This document shows positions 18,483 to 26,126 of a DNA stretch of 64,000 nucleotides, piece after piece (position 1 is the stretch's first letter; the number at the start of each line of letters is the position of its first letter). The notes below the pieces were generated by a model. That model made no database searches, had not been told where the DNA came from, and saw nothing but the letters and a program-made list of their open reading frames with translations. This stretch comes from Chitinophaga polysaccharea (lineage in GTDB: Bacteria; Bacteroidota; Bacteroidia; Chitinophagales; Chitinophagaceae): contig NZ_VIWO01000008.1 of assembly GCF_007829335.1 (NCBI RefSeq), positions 62,001 to 126,000 of the forward strand, written 5' to 3'. Both the position numbers and the translations under genes were made by a program.

Positions 18483-19073
18483 TTAAAAAAAGAGAGAAAT
18501 TATAAGGAATATCAGCGGCCAGTCGGCATAAGACCGCAGGTAAGATTTAATAAAATGAACGGAAGAATAGAGGTTCTTCTTTACGGCAGCCCTTGACAAA
18601 TCAGTTATTGCCGCTATTTCATCCAACGAGAGCCCCTTCTGTGTACTCAAAAGAAAAATTTCCCTTTTCCTGGGAGACAGTTGCTCAATGGCCTTTTGGC
18701 TTAATTGGTGGTACTGGTTAAAAATAACCTCCTTCTCTACCACATCATCTTCATTATGTATATTTAAAGACGCATGCTTAATTACTTTAAGGCGTCTCTC
18801 TTTCTGTTTGGCGATATCAAATAACCTGTTTTGGGCCATGCGGAACAGGTAGTTTTCAAAAGACCGGATATTCACTAAAGTCTCTCTCCTTTCCCATATT
18901 TTTAAAAAGCAATCCTGTATTATCTCCTCTGTATCTTCCTGGTTCTGGCAAAAAAACTGTACAAACCGGTTTAACCGGAAGAAATAATGTCGATACAAAC
19001 TTGAGTACGCGGCCCTATTACCAGCTGCGACTTCTTTCAATATCAACTCCTCATTTTCAAGTACCTGCTCCAT
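18483..19073 (-). CDS. ECF RNA polymerase sigma-70 factor
   Basis: At 196 residues it has the ECF layout. Region 2 contains ELILKEVAAGNRAAYSSLYRHYFFRL and EEIIQDCFLKIWERRETL. Region 4 contains QAIEQLSPRKREIFLLSTQKGLSLDEIAAITDLSRAAVKKNLYSS, a helix-turn-helix for the -35 region. The C-terminus carries a short hydrophobic tail (WPLIFLIISLFF), common in this Bacteroidota group. It presumably activates the downstream fecR-susCD-GH35 transcript. The first in-frame ATG is at 19073 and is preceded by a long non-coding region. Confidence 0.95.
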   Translation of the reverse strand: MEQVLENEELILKEVAAGNRAAYSSLYRHYFFRLNRFVQFFCQNQEDTEEIIQDCFLKIWERRETLVNIRSFENYLFRMAQNRLFDIAKQKERRLKVIKHASLNIHNEDDVVEKEVIFNQYHQLSQKAIEQLSPRKREIFLLSTQKGLSLDEIAAITDLSRAAVKKNLYSSVHFIKSYLRSYADWPLIFLIISLFF

Positions 19074-19578
19074 CTTAAAATTTTGAGTTCACTGATATCA
19101 TAAAAATAGTTGAATGGGACTAAACACCGAATGTCCTATTTAAATAAAAAGGTTCCTTTAGGACTTTATAATACTATTTCTAAAATAAGCAGGATTAAAA
19201 AATAAGCTATATAAATAACCGGTAAGGATTAAGTGTGTAAATATCGAGCTGTTGGAAATGAAAAACTAAGTCAAATTTATCATCAAATGGTAGTATATTA
19301 TCCAATGGCGCTCCCTATTGATATCGGGCGTGATATTTTTTAAAAACGGTCCCTTAGCCAAATGAGGTCCAATACCTATAAATGTCATTTCAATTTTTAA
19401 AGTTCATAATAAACAAAATTACCAAGATTAATTCTGGACTTATTCTGAATAACCCCTACTTCTTAGCTGATTATTAATTTGTTACGAATTTTTCGTTCAG
19501 ATTTAAGATAGACGACATTTTTTATCACAATTCGGAAAAACTAATAAGCCATGGTAACATCCGGTGCTACCCGTTAAT
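19074..19578. other. Intergenic region upstream of the ECF sigma gene
   Basis: About 500 AT-rich bases between the sigma gene and the convergent-side AraC gene end. No frame looks coding. On the minus strand, TAAATTTG (19279-19272) and TAATTTTG (19421-19414) match the Bacteroidota -7 consensus TAnnTTTG, but neither has a well-spaced -33 element. Chance matches are expected in such AT-rich sequence. Confidence 0.4.
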
Positions 19579-20448
19579 TTAGTGGATAGCACTTCGAAAG
19601 GAATTGGGCGATAGGCCAGTTTGTTTTTTAAAGAACTTGCAGAAATAAGAATTGTCTTCAAAGTTCAGGCTATAGGCAATTTCTGTAACAGTAACGTTCA
19701 GGTTAATTAACTTTCTCTTGGCCTCCAACACGATCCTGTTTCGGATAATGTCGCCGGCTGATGTTCCTAGTACATCATTACATACCGCATTTAAATAATT
19801 GGGGGTGACACATAAGATATCTGCATATTGCTTGGGTCGGCGCAATTCCAGGTAGTTATGTTCAATTAGTTTTTCAAAGCGCTTTAATAAGGTGCTTTTG
19901 GATGATTCTAAAGTCTGATATTTCTCCGAAGTGTTTATTTCCCCGATCAGCAAAAATAGTTGCAATAACATTACACGAATCGTGTCTACACGAAACCGCC
20001 GCTTGTTTTCTGATTCCAGCACTGCCCGATTCAACAGGTCGATTAGTACTGGCCTACTGTCAACAGGAATTTCGATAACAGAATGGTCTACTTGGGTACC
20101 TAAAAAGGGAAACTGATCCAAATAATCGGGATTCAACAAAAAGGATTTAAAAAAATCCGCTCTAAAATTAATAACAAACCCATCTATTTCCCCCTCGAAG
20201 CTCCAGCTGTGCACCTGGCCCGGCGCCATAAAATAAAACTGGAATGGTTGAACAAGAAAATTCTGAAAATCGATTGAATGGCTTCCACCACCTGCTGTAA
20301 ACAGCACCAGGTGGTAGAAATCATGGCGATGTGGAAAATGGAGCTTTTGCAGTGCCGCTAAATACGGACCTAACTGGCTGATAATGACGTCTTGTTGCTG
20401 ACTGACGGAGAATTTACAAATATCGTATACCGGGAATCCACTTTTCAT
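19579..20448 (-). CDS. AraC-family transcriptional regulator
   Basis: An N-terminal cupin-like sensor region (HFPHRHDFYHLVLFTAGGGSHSIDF, then FYFMAPGQVHSWSF) precedes a C-terminal pair of helix-turn-helix motifs (YADILCVTPNYLNAVCNDVLGTSAGDIIRNRIVLEAKRKL; VTEIAYSLNFEDNSYFCKFFKKQTGLSPNSFR). The frame opens with a TTG at 20487. The ATG at 20448 is the more likely start and gives 290 residues. It lies downstream of the carbonic anhydrase and cyanase genes on the same strand (46-nt gap) and could regulate them, though in this position it could also be an independent regulator. Confidence 0.92.
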   Translation of the reverse strand: MKSGFPVYDICKFSVSQQQDVIISQLGPYLAALQKLHFPHRHDFYHLVLFTAGGGSHSIDFQNFLVQPFQFYFMAPGQVHSWSFEGEIDGFVINFRADFFKSFLLNPDYLDQFPFLGTQVDHSVIEIPVDSRPVLIDLLNRAVLESENKRRFRVDTIRVMLLQLFLLIGEINTSEKYQTLESSKSTLLKRFEKLIEHNYLELRRPKQYADILCVTPNYLNAVCNDVLGTSAGDIIRNRIVLEAKRKLINLNVTVTEIAYSLNFEDNSYFCKFFKKQTGLSPNSFRSAIH

Positions 20449-20494
20449 ATCATGATATAAATCTATAGCCTTACCGTAAGATAGCAATGATTAA

Positions 20495-21166
20495 TTAATA
20501 TGCAGCATGTTTCTGGTTTAATTCATATACATAACCCAGATTTTCGGCGCCACTGTTGGTTACTTTCATATCTTTGACCAGACCAGTGGCCAGGTCTATA
20601 ACCCAGCCATGCACCTGTAAATCACTGCGCTCCTTCCACGCGTTTTGAAGGATAGTTGTTTTACAAACATTGTAAACCTGTTCTATTACGTTCAGCTCCA
20701 CCAAACGATTTACTTTGGCCGTTTCATCGGTTATACGATCCAGCTCATGACTGTGCAGACGGTAAACATCCTTAATATTGCGCAACCAGTTATCGATCAT
20801 GCCAAACTGATGCTTGCTGAGGGCGGCGGTTACCCCACCACAACCATAGTGGCCGGCTACAATAACATGCCTTACCTTAAGCACATTTACCGCGTAATCC
20901 AATACACTTAACATGTTCATGTCGGAATGAACGCAAACATTAGCAATATTGCGGTGGACAAAGACTTCACCGGCCCTTGTTCCGGTAACTTCATTGGCCG
21001 GCACACGGCTATCTGAGCAGCCTATCCACAGCACCTGCGGATGCTGGCCTTTGGCCAGTTCAATAAAAAACTCAGGATCTTCTTTCAGCCTTCCTGCAAC
21101 CCAATCCTTATTGCCTTTCAATAAAGCATTATAACTATCTTCATCTAACATGTTTTTTGTTTCCAT
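20495..21166 (-). CDS. can: Beta-class carbonic anhydrase
   Basis: The 223-residue protein carries the beta-class zinc site: Cys50 and the Asp52/Arg54 dyad in GCSDSRVP, and His106/Cys109 in GHYGCGGV. It interconverts CO2 and bicarbonate in the cytoplasm. Its start is 4 nt after the cyanase stop, so the two are coupled. Cyanase consumes bicarbonate, and the anhydrase recaptures the CO2 product as bicarbonate, the same logic as E. coli cynT-cynS. The family is certain; the symbol can or cynT is a matter of convention. Confidence 0.95.
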   Translation of the reverse strand: METKNMLDEDSYNALLKGNKDWVAGRLKEDPEFFIELAKGQHPQVLWIGCSDSRVPANEVTGTRAGEVFVHRNIANVCVHSDMNMLSVLDYAVNVLKVRHVIVAGHYGCGGVTAALSKHQFGMIDNWLRNIKDVYRLHSHELDRITDETAKVNRLVELNVIEQVYNVCKTTILQNAWKERSDLQVHGWVIDLATGLVKDMKVTNSGAENLGYVYELNQKHAAY

Positions 21167-21169
21167 CTG

Positions 21170-21610
21170 CTAATATTTTTTAAATGGCAGGAATTTCCCT
21201 TCCATCGTGATTTTAACCCGATCGCCATTCTGATGTTCTACTCTGTCAATATCCATGGTAAAATCAATGGCACTCATAATACCATCACCAAACTTCTCAT
21301 TAATAACCGCTTTTAGCGTTGATCCGTAAACGATTAGTAATTCATAGAACCGGTATTGGGTGGGGTCTGTGGGTGGGATCTGTTCCAGGGAGCCTCTTAA
21401 CGGAATCTCTTTTAATAAATTTATGGCCTCCTGATCGAGCGATAGTATCTCACCTATTTTTGCTGCTTCAGCGTCATCCATAGTAGCCTGCCCATGCAGC
21501 GCCAGCGTAGTCCAGACCAAACTTTTGCCAATGGCATCCGCCAATGCCTGGTAAGTCACTTTTTTAGCTTTGATCGTTTGGATAATCAAAGCTGTACTTT
21601 GTTTTCTGTT
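21170..21610 (-). CDS. cynS: Cyanate hydratase (cyanase)
   Basis: From the ATG at 21610 the product is 146 residues, slightly shorter than the usual 150-156. An N-terminal helical DNA-binding-like fold (KKVTYQALADAIGKSLVWTTLALHGQ) precedes the catalytic C-terminus. The active-site residues Arg88, Glu91 and Ser114 (YRFYEL and MSAIDF) line up with E. coli Arg96, Glu99 and Ser122. It converts cyanate and bicarbonate to carbamate and CO2, releasing ammonia, as a decamer. The frame extends to 21664, but that would translate an inverted repeat at 21637-21672, so the shorter start is preferred. Confidence 0.95.
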   Translation of the reverse strand, partial: NRKQSTALIIQTIKAKKVTYQALADAIGKSLVWTTLALHGQATMDDAEAAKIGEILSLDQEAINLLKEIPLRGSLEQIPPTDPTQYRFYELLIVYGSTLKAVINEKFGDGIMSAIDFTMDIDRVEHQNGDRVKITMEGKFLPFKKY

Positions 21611-21636
21611 CATAATGTCAAATAATACAGGTGATA

Positions 21637-21672
21637 GAATCCTAATGATACTAACGGAGATCATTAGGATTC
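21637..21672. promoter_or_regulatory. 13-bp inverted repeat upstream of cynS
   Basis: Perfect 13-nt arms (GAATCCTAATGAT and its complement, 21637-21649 and 21660-21672) flank a 10-nt spacer, ending 27 nt before the cynS start. There is no U-tract on the minus strand, so it is a better candidate operator or mRNA leader hairpin than a terminator for the upstream gene. Confidence 0.5.
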
Positions 21673-21751
21673 AAAATTATTGGTTATATACCCGCGGGCC
21701 GGGTGCTAACCAGCTCAATTGCGGTACTTTTTACTGGCCTGCCATACGGTA

Positions 21752-22165
21752 TTACCTGAGGCGGCGGTCAGTTTCATTGATCGCCACGTCGTTTATGCTG
21801 GCAAACCTTCGCTGCATAAGGCCATGCTCGTTAAAATCCCAGTTCTCATTACCGTAGGCGCGGAACCACTGACCGTCTACATTCTGGTATTCATATTCAA
21901 ACCTAACCGCTATGCGGTTATCGGTAAATGCCCAAAGCTCTTTTTTAAGCTTATAGTTTAATTCTCTTTCCCATTTACCGGTTAGGAATTTTACGATTTC
22001 TGCCCGGCCGTTGACGAAAGTAGAGCGGTTGCGCCATTCGCTGTCAACTGTATAACCTAATGATACTCTTACCGGGTCCTGGCTATTCCAGGCATCTTCT
22101 GCCAATTGAACTTTCTGAAGGGCAGTTTCAAGCGTGAACGGGGGTAAAGGAAGTTTCTGTTCCAT
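21752..22165 (-). CDS. NTF2-like DUF1348-family protein
   Basis: Starting at the ATG at 22165 (2 nt after the TetR stop), the 137-residue product has the small alpha+beta barrel pattern and conserved WNSQDPVRVSLGYTVDSEWRNRSTFVNGRAEIVKFLTGKW and NENWDFNEHGLM segments of the DUF1348/NTF2-like group. Members are small cytoplasmic proteins of uncertain function, often annotated simply as nuclear transport factor 2 family. It is the probable target of the TetR regulator encoded immediately upstream in the same transcript. Confidence 0.85.
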   Translation of the reverse strand: MEQKLPLPPFTLETALQKVQLAEDAWNSQDPVRVSLGYTVDSEWRNRSTFVNGRAEIVKFLTGKWERELNYKLKKELWAFTDNRIAVRFEYEYQNVDGQWFRAYGNENWDFNEHGLMQRRFASINDVAINETDRRLR

Positions 22166-22167
22166 GA

Positions 22168-22716
22168 TTAATTTTTTATTAGTATTGAATGAATAAAACG
22201 TTTTGCTGTATCTATCGGCCAATCGGTTCTAAAAAGCTGACTTTCCAGGATTGCACTTTCAAAAAGCTGGTAAACAACATCCGGATCAATAGGCTTTCCG
22301 GTAAGCATCTCGCCAAAAAAGGTTCGTAGTACTTCTTTGTGTTCCTTAATTATTTTCATAATCACCTCATTATCTGCTGGAATTTCAGCCAACATCTTTA
22401 AAAAGGCACAGCCTCTATAATTTTCTTCAGCATTGATGTAGCTGATAAAATCAAATGCCGCATTTAATTTTTCAGACAGCGTTTTTGCTGAACCGATGAA
22501 ATCTTTCAGGCGATCAAACCAGTAAACATGTCGGCTTTTAAGATATTCTGCTCCCAATTCCTCCTTAGAACGGAAGTGCTGATAAATACTTGATTTTACG
22601 ACGCCCGATTCTGCCGAGATCTGGTTGATTCCAGTAGATTGATACCCCTGACGATGGAATAGGGTGCTTGCTGTTTCCAATACCTTTTGACGTGCTTTAT
22701 ATGATTTCTCTCTCAT
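22168..22716 (-). CDS. TetR/AcrR-family repressor
   Basis: 182 residues. The N-terminal TetR DNA-binding domain is clear: VLETASTLFHRQGYQSTGINQISAESGVVKSSIYQHFRSKEELGAEYL. The C-terminal ligand/dimer domain includes YRGCAFLKMLAEIP, typical of the TetR_C group that often controls oxidoreductase or NTF2-like genes. A perfect 20-bp palindrome lies 10 nt before its start, so it probably represses its own gene and the coupled NTF2-like gene. Confidence 0.95.
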   Translation of the reverse strand: MREKSYKARQKVLETASTLFHRQGYQSTGINQISAESGVVKSSIYQHFRSKEELGAEYLKSRHVYWFDRLKDFIGSAKTLSEKLNAAFDFISYINAEENYRGCAFLKMLAEIPADNEVIMKIIKEHKEVLRTFFGEMLTGKPIDPDVVYQLFESAILESQLFRTDWPIDTAKRFIHSILIKN

Positions 22717-22725
22717 TTGATTTAT

Positions 22726-22745
22726 AAAACAGAATATTCTGTTTT
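22726..22745. promoter_or_regulatory. Perfect 20-bp palindrome, probable TetR operator
   Basis: AAAACAGAATATTCTGTTTT is fully self-complementary with no spacer and sits 10-29 nt before the tetR start codon. Size and position are those of a TetR-family operator overlapping the promoter. Confidence 0.75.
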
Positions 22746-22872
22746 TCTACGTCAAAGGTACCGGCAACCCCGACATTAAGATGGAGCTTTTCAGGGCGAA
22801 TGCGGTACAATTTATATCCAGGGGTTAAAATCGTGCTGCTTTTGTTTATTATTGCTATAATAATCAATTAGT

Positions 22873-23442
22873 ATGCATGAACAGCTGACTAAATTTATTA
22901 CAGACAGGATTCAATTAAGTGAAGCTGATTTGCAGCAAGTACTTTCTTGTTTTCATCTCCTGATTACAAAAAAAAATGAGATCATTGGCAGAACAGGAGA
23001 ACTATCAAGACGAATGTTTTTCGTCAACAAAGGATGTTTACGGGTATATTACATAAAACCAGACGGACGAGAAGCTACACGCCGGTTTGCTTTCGAAAAT
23101 TCCTTTTCTACCTCCCTGGCATCTTTTATTGGTGGCACATTACTTAAAGAAGATACACAAGCCGTGGAACAATCGGAATTACTATATATTCATCGCGAGG
23201 ATTTTTATTCCCTATTAAACACTGTTCCCAACTGGGAAAAATTCTATCGTGGCTTTCTTGAACATGCCTATATTATCAACACCAGCAGACTGGAAGATTT
23301 TATTACACTAAATCCACGAGAGCGCTATCAACTGTTGCTGAAAGAAAACCCTCAGATGGTGCTCCGTTTACCTAATAAGTTAGTGGCCAATTATCTCAAT
23401 ATTACCCAGGAAGCACTTAGCAGAATAAAATCCGGATCCTGA
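22873..23442 (+). CDS. Crp/Fnr-like cyclic-nucleotide-binding-fold regulator
   Basis: At 189 residues it has the cNMP-binding beta-roll (about 20-135: KKNEIIGRTGELSRRMFFVNKGCLRVYYIKPDGRE). The C-terminal helical region ends in a degenerate helix-turn-helix (NKLVANYLNITQEALSRIKSGS). This Bacteroidota subfamily usually lacks the canonical phosphate-binding cassette, so the effector is unknown. It is transcribed towards the amidohydrolase gene 71 nt downstream and divergently from tetR. An inverted repeat overlaps its stop codon. Confidence 0.9.
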   Translation: MHEQLTKFITDRIQLSEADLQQVLSCFHLLITKKNEIIGRTGELSRRMFFVNKGCLRVYYIKPDGREATRRFAFENSFSTSLASFIGGTLLKEDTQAVEQSELLYIHREDFYSLLNTVPNWEKFYRGFLEHAYIINTSRLEDFITLNPRERYQLLLKENPQMVLRLPNKLVANYLNITQEALSRIKSGS

Positions 23443-23457
23443 TTATTTGATCCGGAT
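23430..23457. promoter_or_regulatory. Inverted repeat overlapping the end of the Crp-like gene
   Basis: Arms ATCCGGATC (23430-23438) and GATCCGGAT (23449-23457) with a 10-nt spacer cover the stop codon and lie 57 nt before the amidohydrolase ATG. No U-tract follows. It could be an operator for the downstream gene or a weak intercistronic hairpin. Confidence 0.4.
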
Positions 23458-23513
23458 CAATAATATAGCTATTGGATAGCTGGACTTTTGCAGCTCATCC
23501 AATTCAATCAGCT

Positions 23514-24464
23514 ATGCGTATTATAACATTAGAAGAACACATTGCCTTACCCGAGTTTGCCAATGAGATACAGCAATGGCCTTTGCCTCCGCAAGCAGTG
23601 GAGAAACTGGCTGACATCAATGACGTCCGCCTAAAATCAATGGACGATAATGGTATTGATATGCAGGTATTGTCTGTAGTAGGAAGGGGCGCAGAAAGTT
23701 TACCACCCCGGAAAGCGCTGCAATTTGCCATGAGGTACAATGATATCCTTGCCGCAAGAATTGCCGCACATCCTACCCGGTTTAAGGCCTTCGCACATTT
23801 ACCTATGTCATCTCCAACCGCAGCGGCAAACGAGCTGGAAAGGGCAAAAGAAGAACATCATTTCTGTGGCGCCCTGATTAATGGGCTCACCAATGGTAAA
23901 TTCCTGGATCTTCCCGGATTCAGGCCATTACTGCAAAAAGCAGAACAATTACAAATGCCCCTTTACCTGCATCCCGGCCTGCCGCCTGAAGCTGTGGCCG
24001 AAGCCTATTACAACGATCTGCCTGGATCAATGGGCGTAATGCTGGCTTGTGGCGGCTGGGGATGGCATGCAGAAACAGCCCTGCACGTACTCCGTTTAAT
24101 CATCACCGGAACATTAGACCGGTATCCCGGGTTAAAGATCATCATTGGGCATATGGGAGAAATGATACCTATGATGATGTCGCGGCTGGATGAAAAATTC
24201 CAGGTTTCCGGGACAGGGTATCATCGGCGGGAAGTTAGCCAAACCCTGCGCGATCAGGTTCACATTACCACCAGCGGGATTTTCACTTTACCTCCACTAA
24301 TGGCTGCATTAGGAACTTTTGGTATCAATAATGTTATGTTTTCGGTAGATTATCCTTTCAGCACAAACGAAGCAGGGAAGCAACTGTTGGAAAGTATTCC
24401 GCTCTCTCCTGAAGACGTAGCGAAGATAGCTGGTGGGAATGCGGCGAGCTTATTGGGCCTGTAA
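23514..24464 (+). CDS. Amidohydrolase of the ACMSD-like (amidohydrolase 2) family
   Basis: The ATG at 23514 gives 316 residues; an in-frame TTG at 23472 is less likely. Metal-site features of the family are visible: LEEHIALPEF near the N-terminus, LYLHPGLPPEA, IIIGHMGEMIPMMMSRLDEKF and the late aspartate in MFSVDYPFSTNE. Relatives are zinc-dependent decarboxylases or hydrolases of aromatic acids, such as 2-amino-3-carboxymuconate semialdehyde decarboxylase and gamma-resorcylate decarboxylase. The exact substrate cannot be assigned. A strong terminator begins at the stop codon. Confidence 0.9.
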   Translation: MRIITLEEHIALPEFANEIQQWPLPPQAVEKLADINDVRLKSMDDNGIDMQVLSVVGRGAESLPPRKALQFAMRYNDILAARIAAHPTRFKAFAHLPMSSPTAAANELERAKEEHHFCGALINGLTNGKFLDLPGFRPLLQKAEQLQMPLYLHPGLPPEAVAEAYYNDLPGSMGVMLACGGWGWHAETALHVLRLIITGTLDRYPGLKIIIGHMGEMIPMMMSRLDEKFQVSGTGYHRREVSQTLRDQVHITTSGIFTLPPLMAALGTFGINNVMFSVDYPFSTNEAGKQLLESIPLSPEDVAKIAGGNAASLLGL

Positions 24465-24515
24465 AAGTATGATGAAGAGGCTGTGCTGGCACAGCCTCTT
24501 CATCATACTTTTTAA
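24465..24515 (+). terminator. Very long perfect terminator hairpin after the amidohydrolase gene
   Basis: 21-bp perfect stem (24465-24485 with 24490-24510), 4-nt loop and a following T run. It begins at the base after the stop codon and separates the plus-strand unit from the minus-strand VOC gene. Confidence 0.9.
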
Positions 24516-24597
24516 AATTTCTCTCAAAAACGCCGGGCATTCAAAGAGGCATACGAACCGGCATCCAACGGGCAACCAGTATATACCAAACGCTCAA

Positions 24598-25029
24598 TTA
24601 ATTTCCAGCAGGATACGTATAACTCAGCATCCACTTAATCCCAAACCGATCTTCGCACATGCCGAAATAAGCTCCCCAGAAAGTCTTATTCACCGGCATT
24701 TCAATCTTCCCACCAGCTGAAAGTGCTTTAAACAGGGTATCCACTTCCTCTTCTGAATCGGCATGGATTACCAGGTGTATGTTATTCCCCAACATCACTT
24801 TCTGTTCCATAGACTCAAGAAAGTCGGTCGCCATAAGAATCGCGCCGCTTTTTGTGGTCAGTATGATATTCATAATTTTATCCCGCTCGTGAGGGGGCAT
24901 ATTTTCGCTGCCGGGAGCGTCTTTAAAACGGGTAAACGAGGTAAACTCTCCTCCAAAAACAGATTTGTAGAAATTCATGGCCTCTTCGGTATTACCCAGG
25001 AAATTGAAATAGGTGGTGATTGCTTGCAT
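24598..25029 (-). CDS. VOC-superfamily (PhnB/3-demethylubiquinone-9 3-methyltransferase-like) protein
   Basis: The ATG at 25029 gives 143 residues starting MQAITTYFNFLGNTEEAMNFYKSVFGGEF, the signature start of the PhnB-like VOC group, with ILMATDF and WGAYFGMCEDRFGIKWMLS later. These fold as paired beta-alpha-beta modules. The function of most members is unknown and no C-P lyase genes are nearby. The frame extends to 25119, but the added 30 residues have no family resemblance. It is divergent from the GlxA-type regulator, which may control it. Confidence 0.88.
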   Translation of the reverse strand: MQAITTYFNFLGNTEEAMNFYKSVFGGEFTSFTRFKDAPGSENMPPHERDKIMNIILTTKSGAILMATDFLESMEQKVMLGNNIHLVIHADSEEEVDTLFKALSAGGKIEMPVNKTFWGAYFGMCEDRFGIKWMLSYTYPAGN

Positions 25030-25143
25030 GATGATGTGTTTAATGGGAACAAAGGTAAAGACAGAAAGCAGTTGGTATAAATGGTAAATACGGCAACTTA
25101 TGGTGGGTATTTGCGTCACGCATTTGATCTATATTTGGTGATT

Positions 25144-26121
25144 ATGATACAAATATTCATCCTCACCGTAAGAAATGCCGCGGTGGCTTCCATTGCCGAC
25201 TGTCAGCATGTTTTTACCATGGTAAACACCTTTCTGACCGATCGTGGGAAAAAGCCGCTGTTTGACGTACGGCTGGCCGGTATTACCGAGGAGGTAAAGT
25301 ACAATGGCGGTCTTTTTAAAGTAACCCCTGATATGCGGCTGGAAGACATACAAGCCGCCGACCTCATTATTATTCCCGCCCTGACGGGCGACATGAGCAC
25401 TGCTGTAATGCTTAATACGCCCTACTCGCTGTGGGCAGCCGAACAATATAAAGAGGGTGTGGAAATCGCCTGTTTAAGTTCCGGTGTTTTTCTACTTGCC
25501 TTCTCCGGTCTCCTGAAAGGCAGGCAATGTACTACCCATTGGAGTTATGCCAATGAGCTGAAGTACTACTACCCTTCTATCGATGTGGCAGATGAACGCA
25601 TGATCACCGATCAGCACGGCCTGTATTCCAGCGGAGGCGGAAATGCCTACTGGAATTTACTGCTACACCTGGTGGAAAAATATGCGGGCCGGGAAATCGC
25701 CATCTATGCGGCCAAATATTTCGTCATTGATCTCGATAAAAGTATACAGTCCCCTTTCATCGTGTTCCATGGCTTGAAAGATCATCACGACGAGAACATC
25801 AAAGAGGTACAGTTGTATATTGAAAAGCATTATAAAAACAAACTCACGGTTGATGAGCTAGCGAAACATTTCAACATGAGCCGGCGGTCTTTTGAACGTC
25901 GCTTTAAAAAAGCTACCCGGAATACCGTTGCCGAATATATACAGCGGGTTAAAATTGAGGGAGCTAAAAAACAACTGGAAATCGGCAGAAAGTCTATCCA
26001 GGAAGTAATGTTGAATGTTGGCTATACCGACACGCAGACTTTCCGGGATGTTTTCAGGCGTAACACAGGTATGACCCCGGTGGAATACAAAAACAAGTAC
26101 TCGAGGAAGATGCTGGACTAA
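25144..26121 (+). CDS. GlxA-family transcriptional regulator (DJ-1/PfpI plus AraC)
   Basis: From the ATG at 25144 the protein has 325 residues. The N-terminal DJ-1/PfpI-like domain (about 1-190) has the nucleophile-elbow-like IACLSSGVFLLAFSGLL, with Ser in the place where catalytic members carry Cys. The C-terminal AraC domain has LTVDELAKHFNMSRRSFERRFKKATRNTVAEYIQRVKIEGAKKQL and a second HTH. Such proteins are transcription factors with a degenerate amidase-like sensor. It faces the VOC gene across about 114 nt and converges with the DoxX-SnoaL gene. Confidence 0.92.
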   Translation: MIQIFILTVRNAAVASIADCQHVFTMVNTFLTDRGKKPLFDVRLAGITEEVKYNGGLFKVTPDMRLEDIQAADLIIIPALTGDMSTAVMLNTPYSLWAAEQYKEGVEIACLSSGVFLLAFSGLLKGRQCTTHWSYANELKYYYPSIDVADERMITDQHGLYSSGGGNAYWNLLLHLVEKYAGREIAIYAAKYFVIDLDKSIQSPFIVFHGLKDHHDENIKEVQLYIEKHYKNKLTVDELAKHFNMSRRSFERRFKKATRNTVAEYIQRVKIEGAKKQLEIGRKSIQEVMLNVGYTDTQTFRDVFRRNTGMTPVEYKNKYSRKMLD

Positions 26122-26126
26122 ACCAA

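Noticed and set aside
21611..21664. N-terminal extension of cyanase
   Set aside because: It translates the 13-bp inverted repeat and lengthens the protein away from the aligned catalytic numbering; the ATG at 21610 fits the family.
25130..25137. TATATTTG, a match to the Bacteroidota -7 element before the GlxA-type gene
   Set aside because: The nearest -33-like TTTG is only 16 nt upstream and the start codon is 6 nt downstream, so the spacing does not make a credible promoter.
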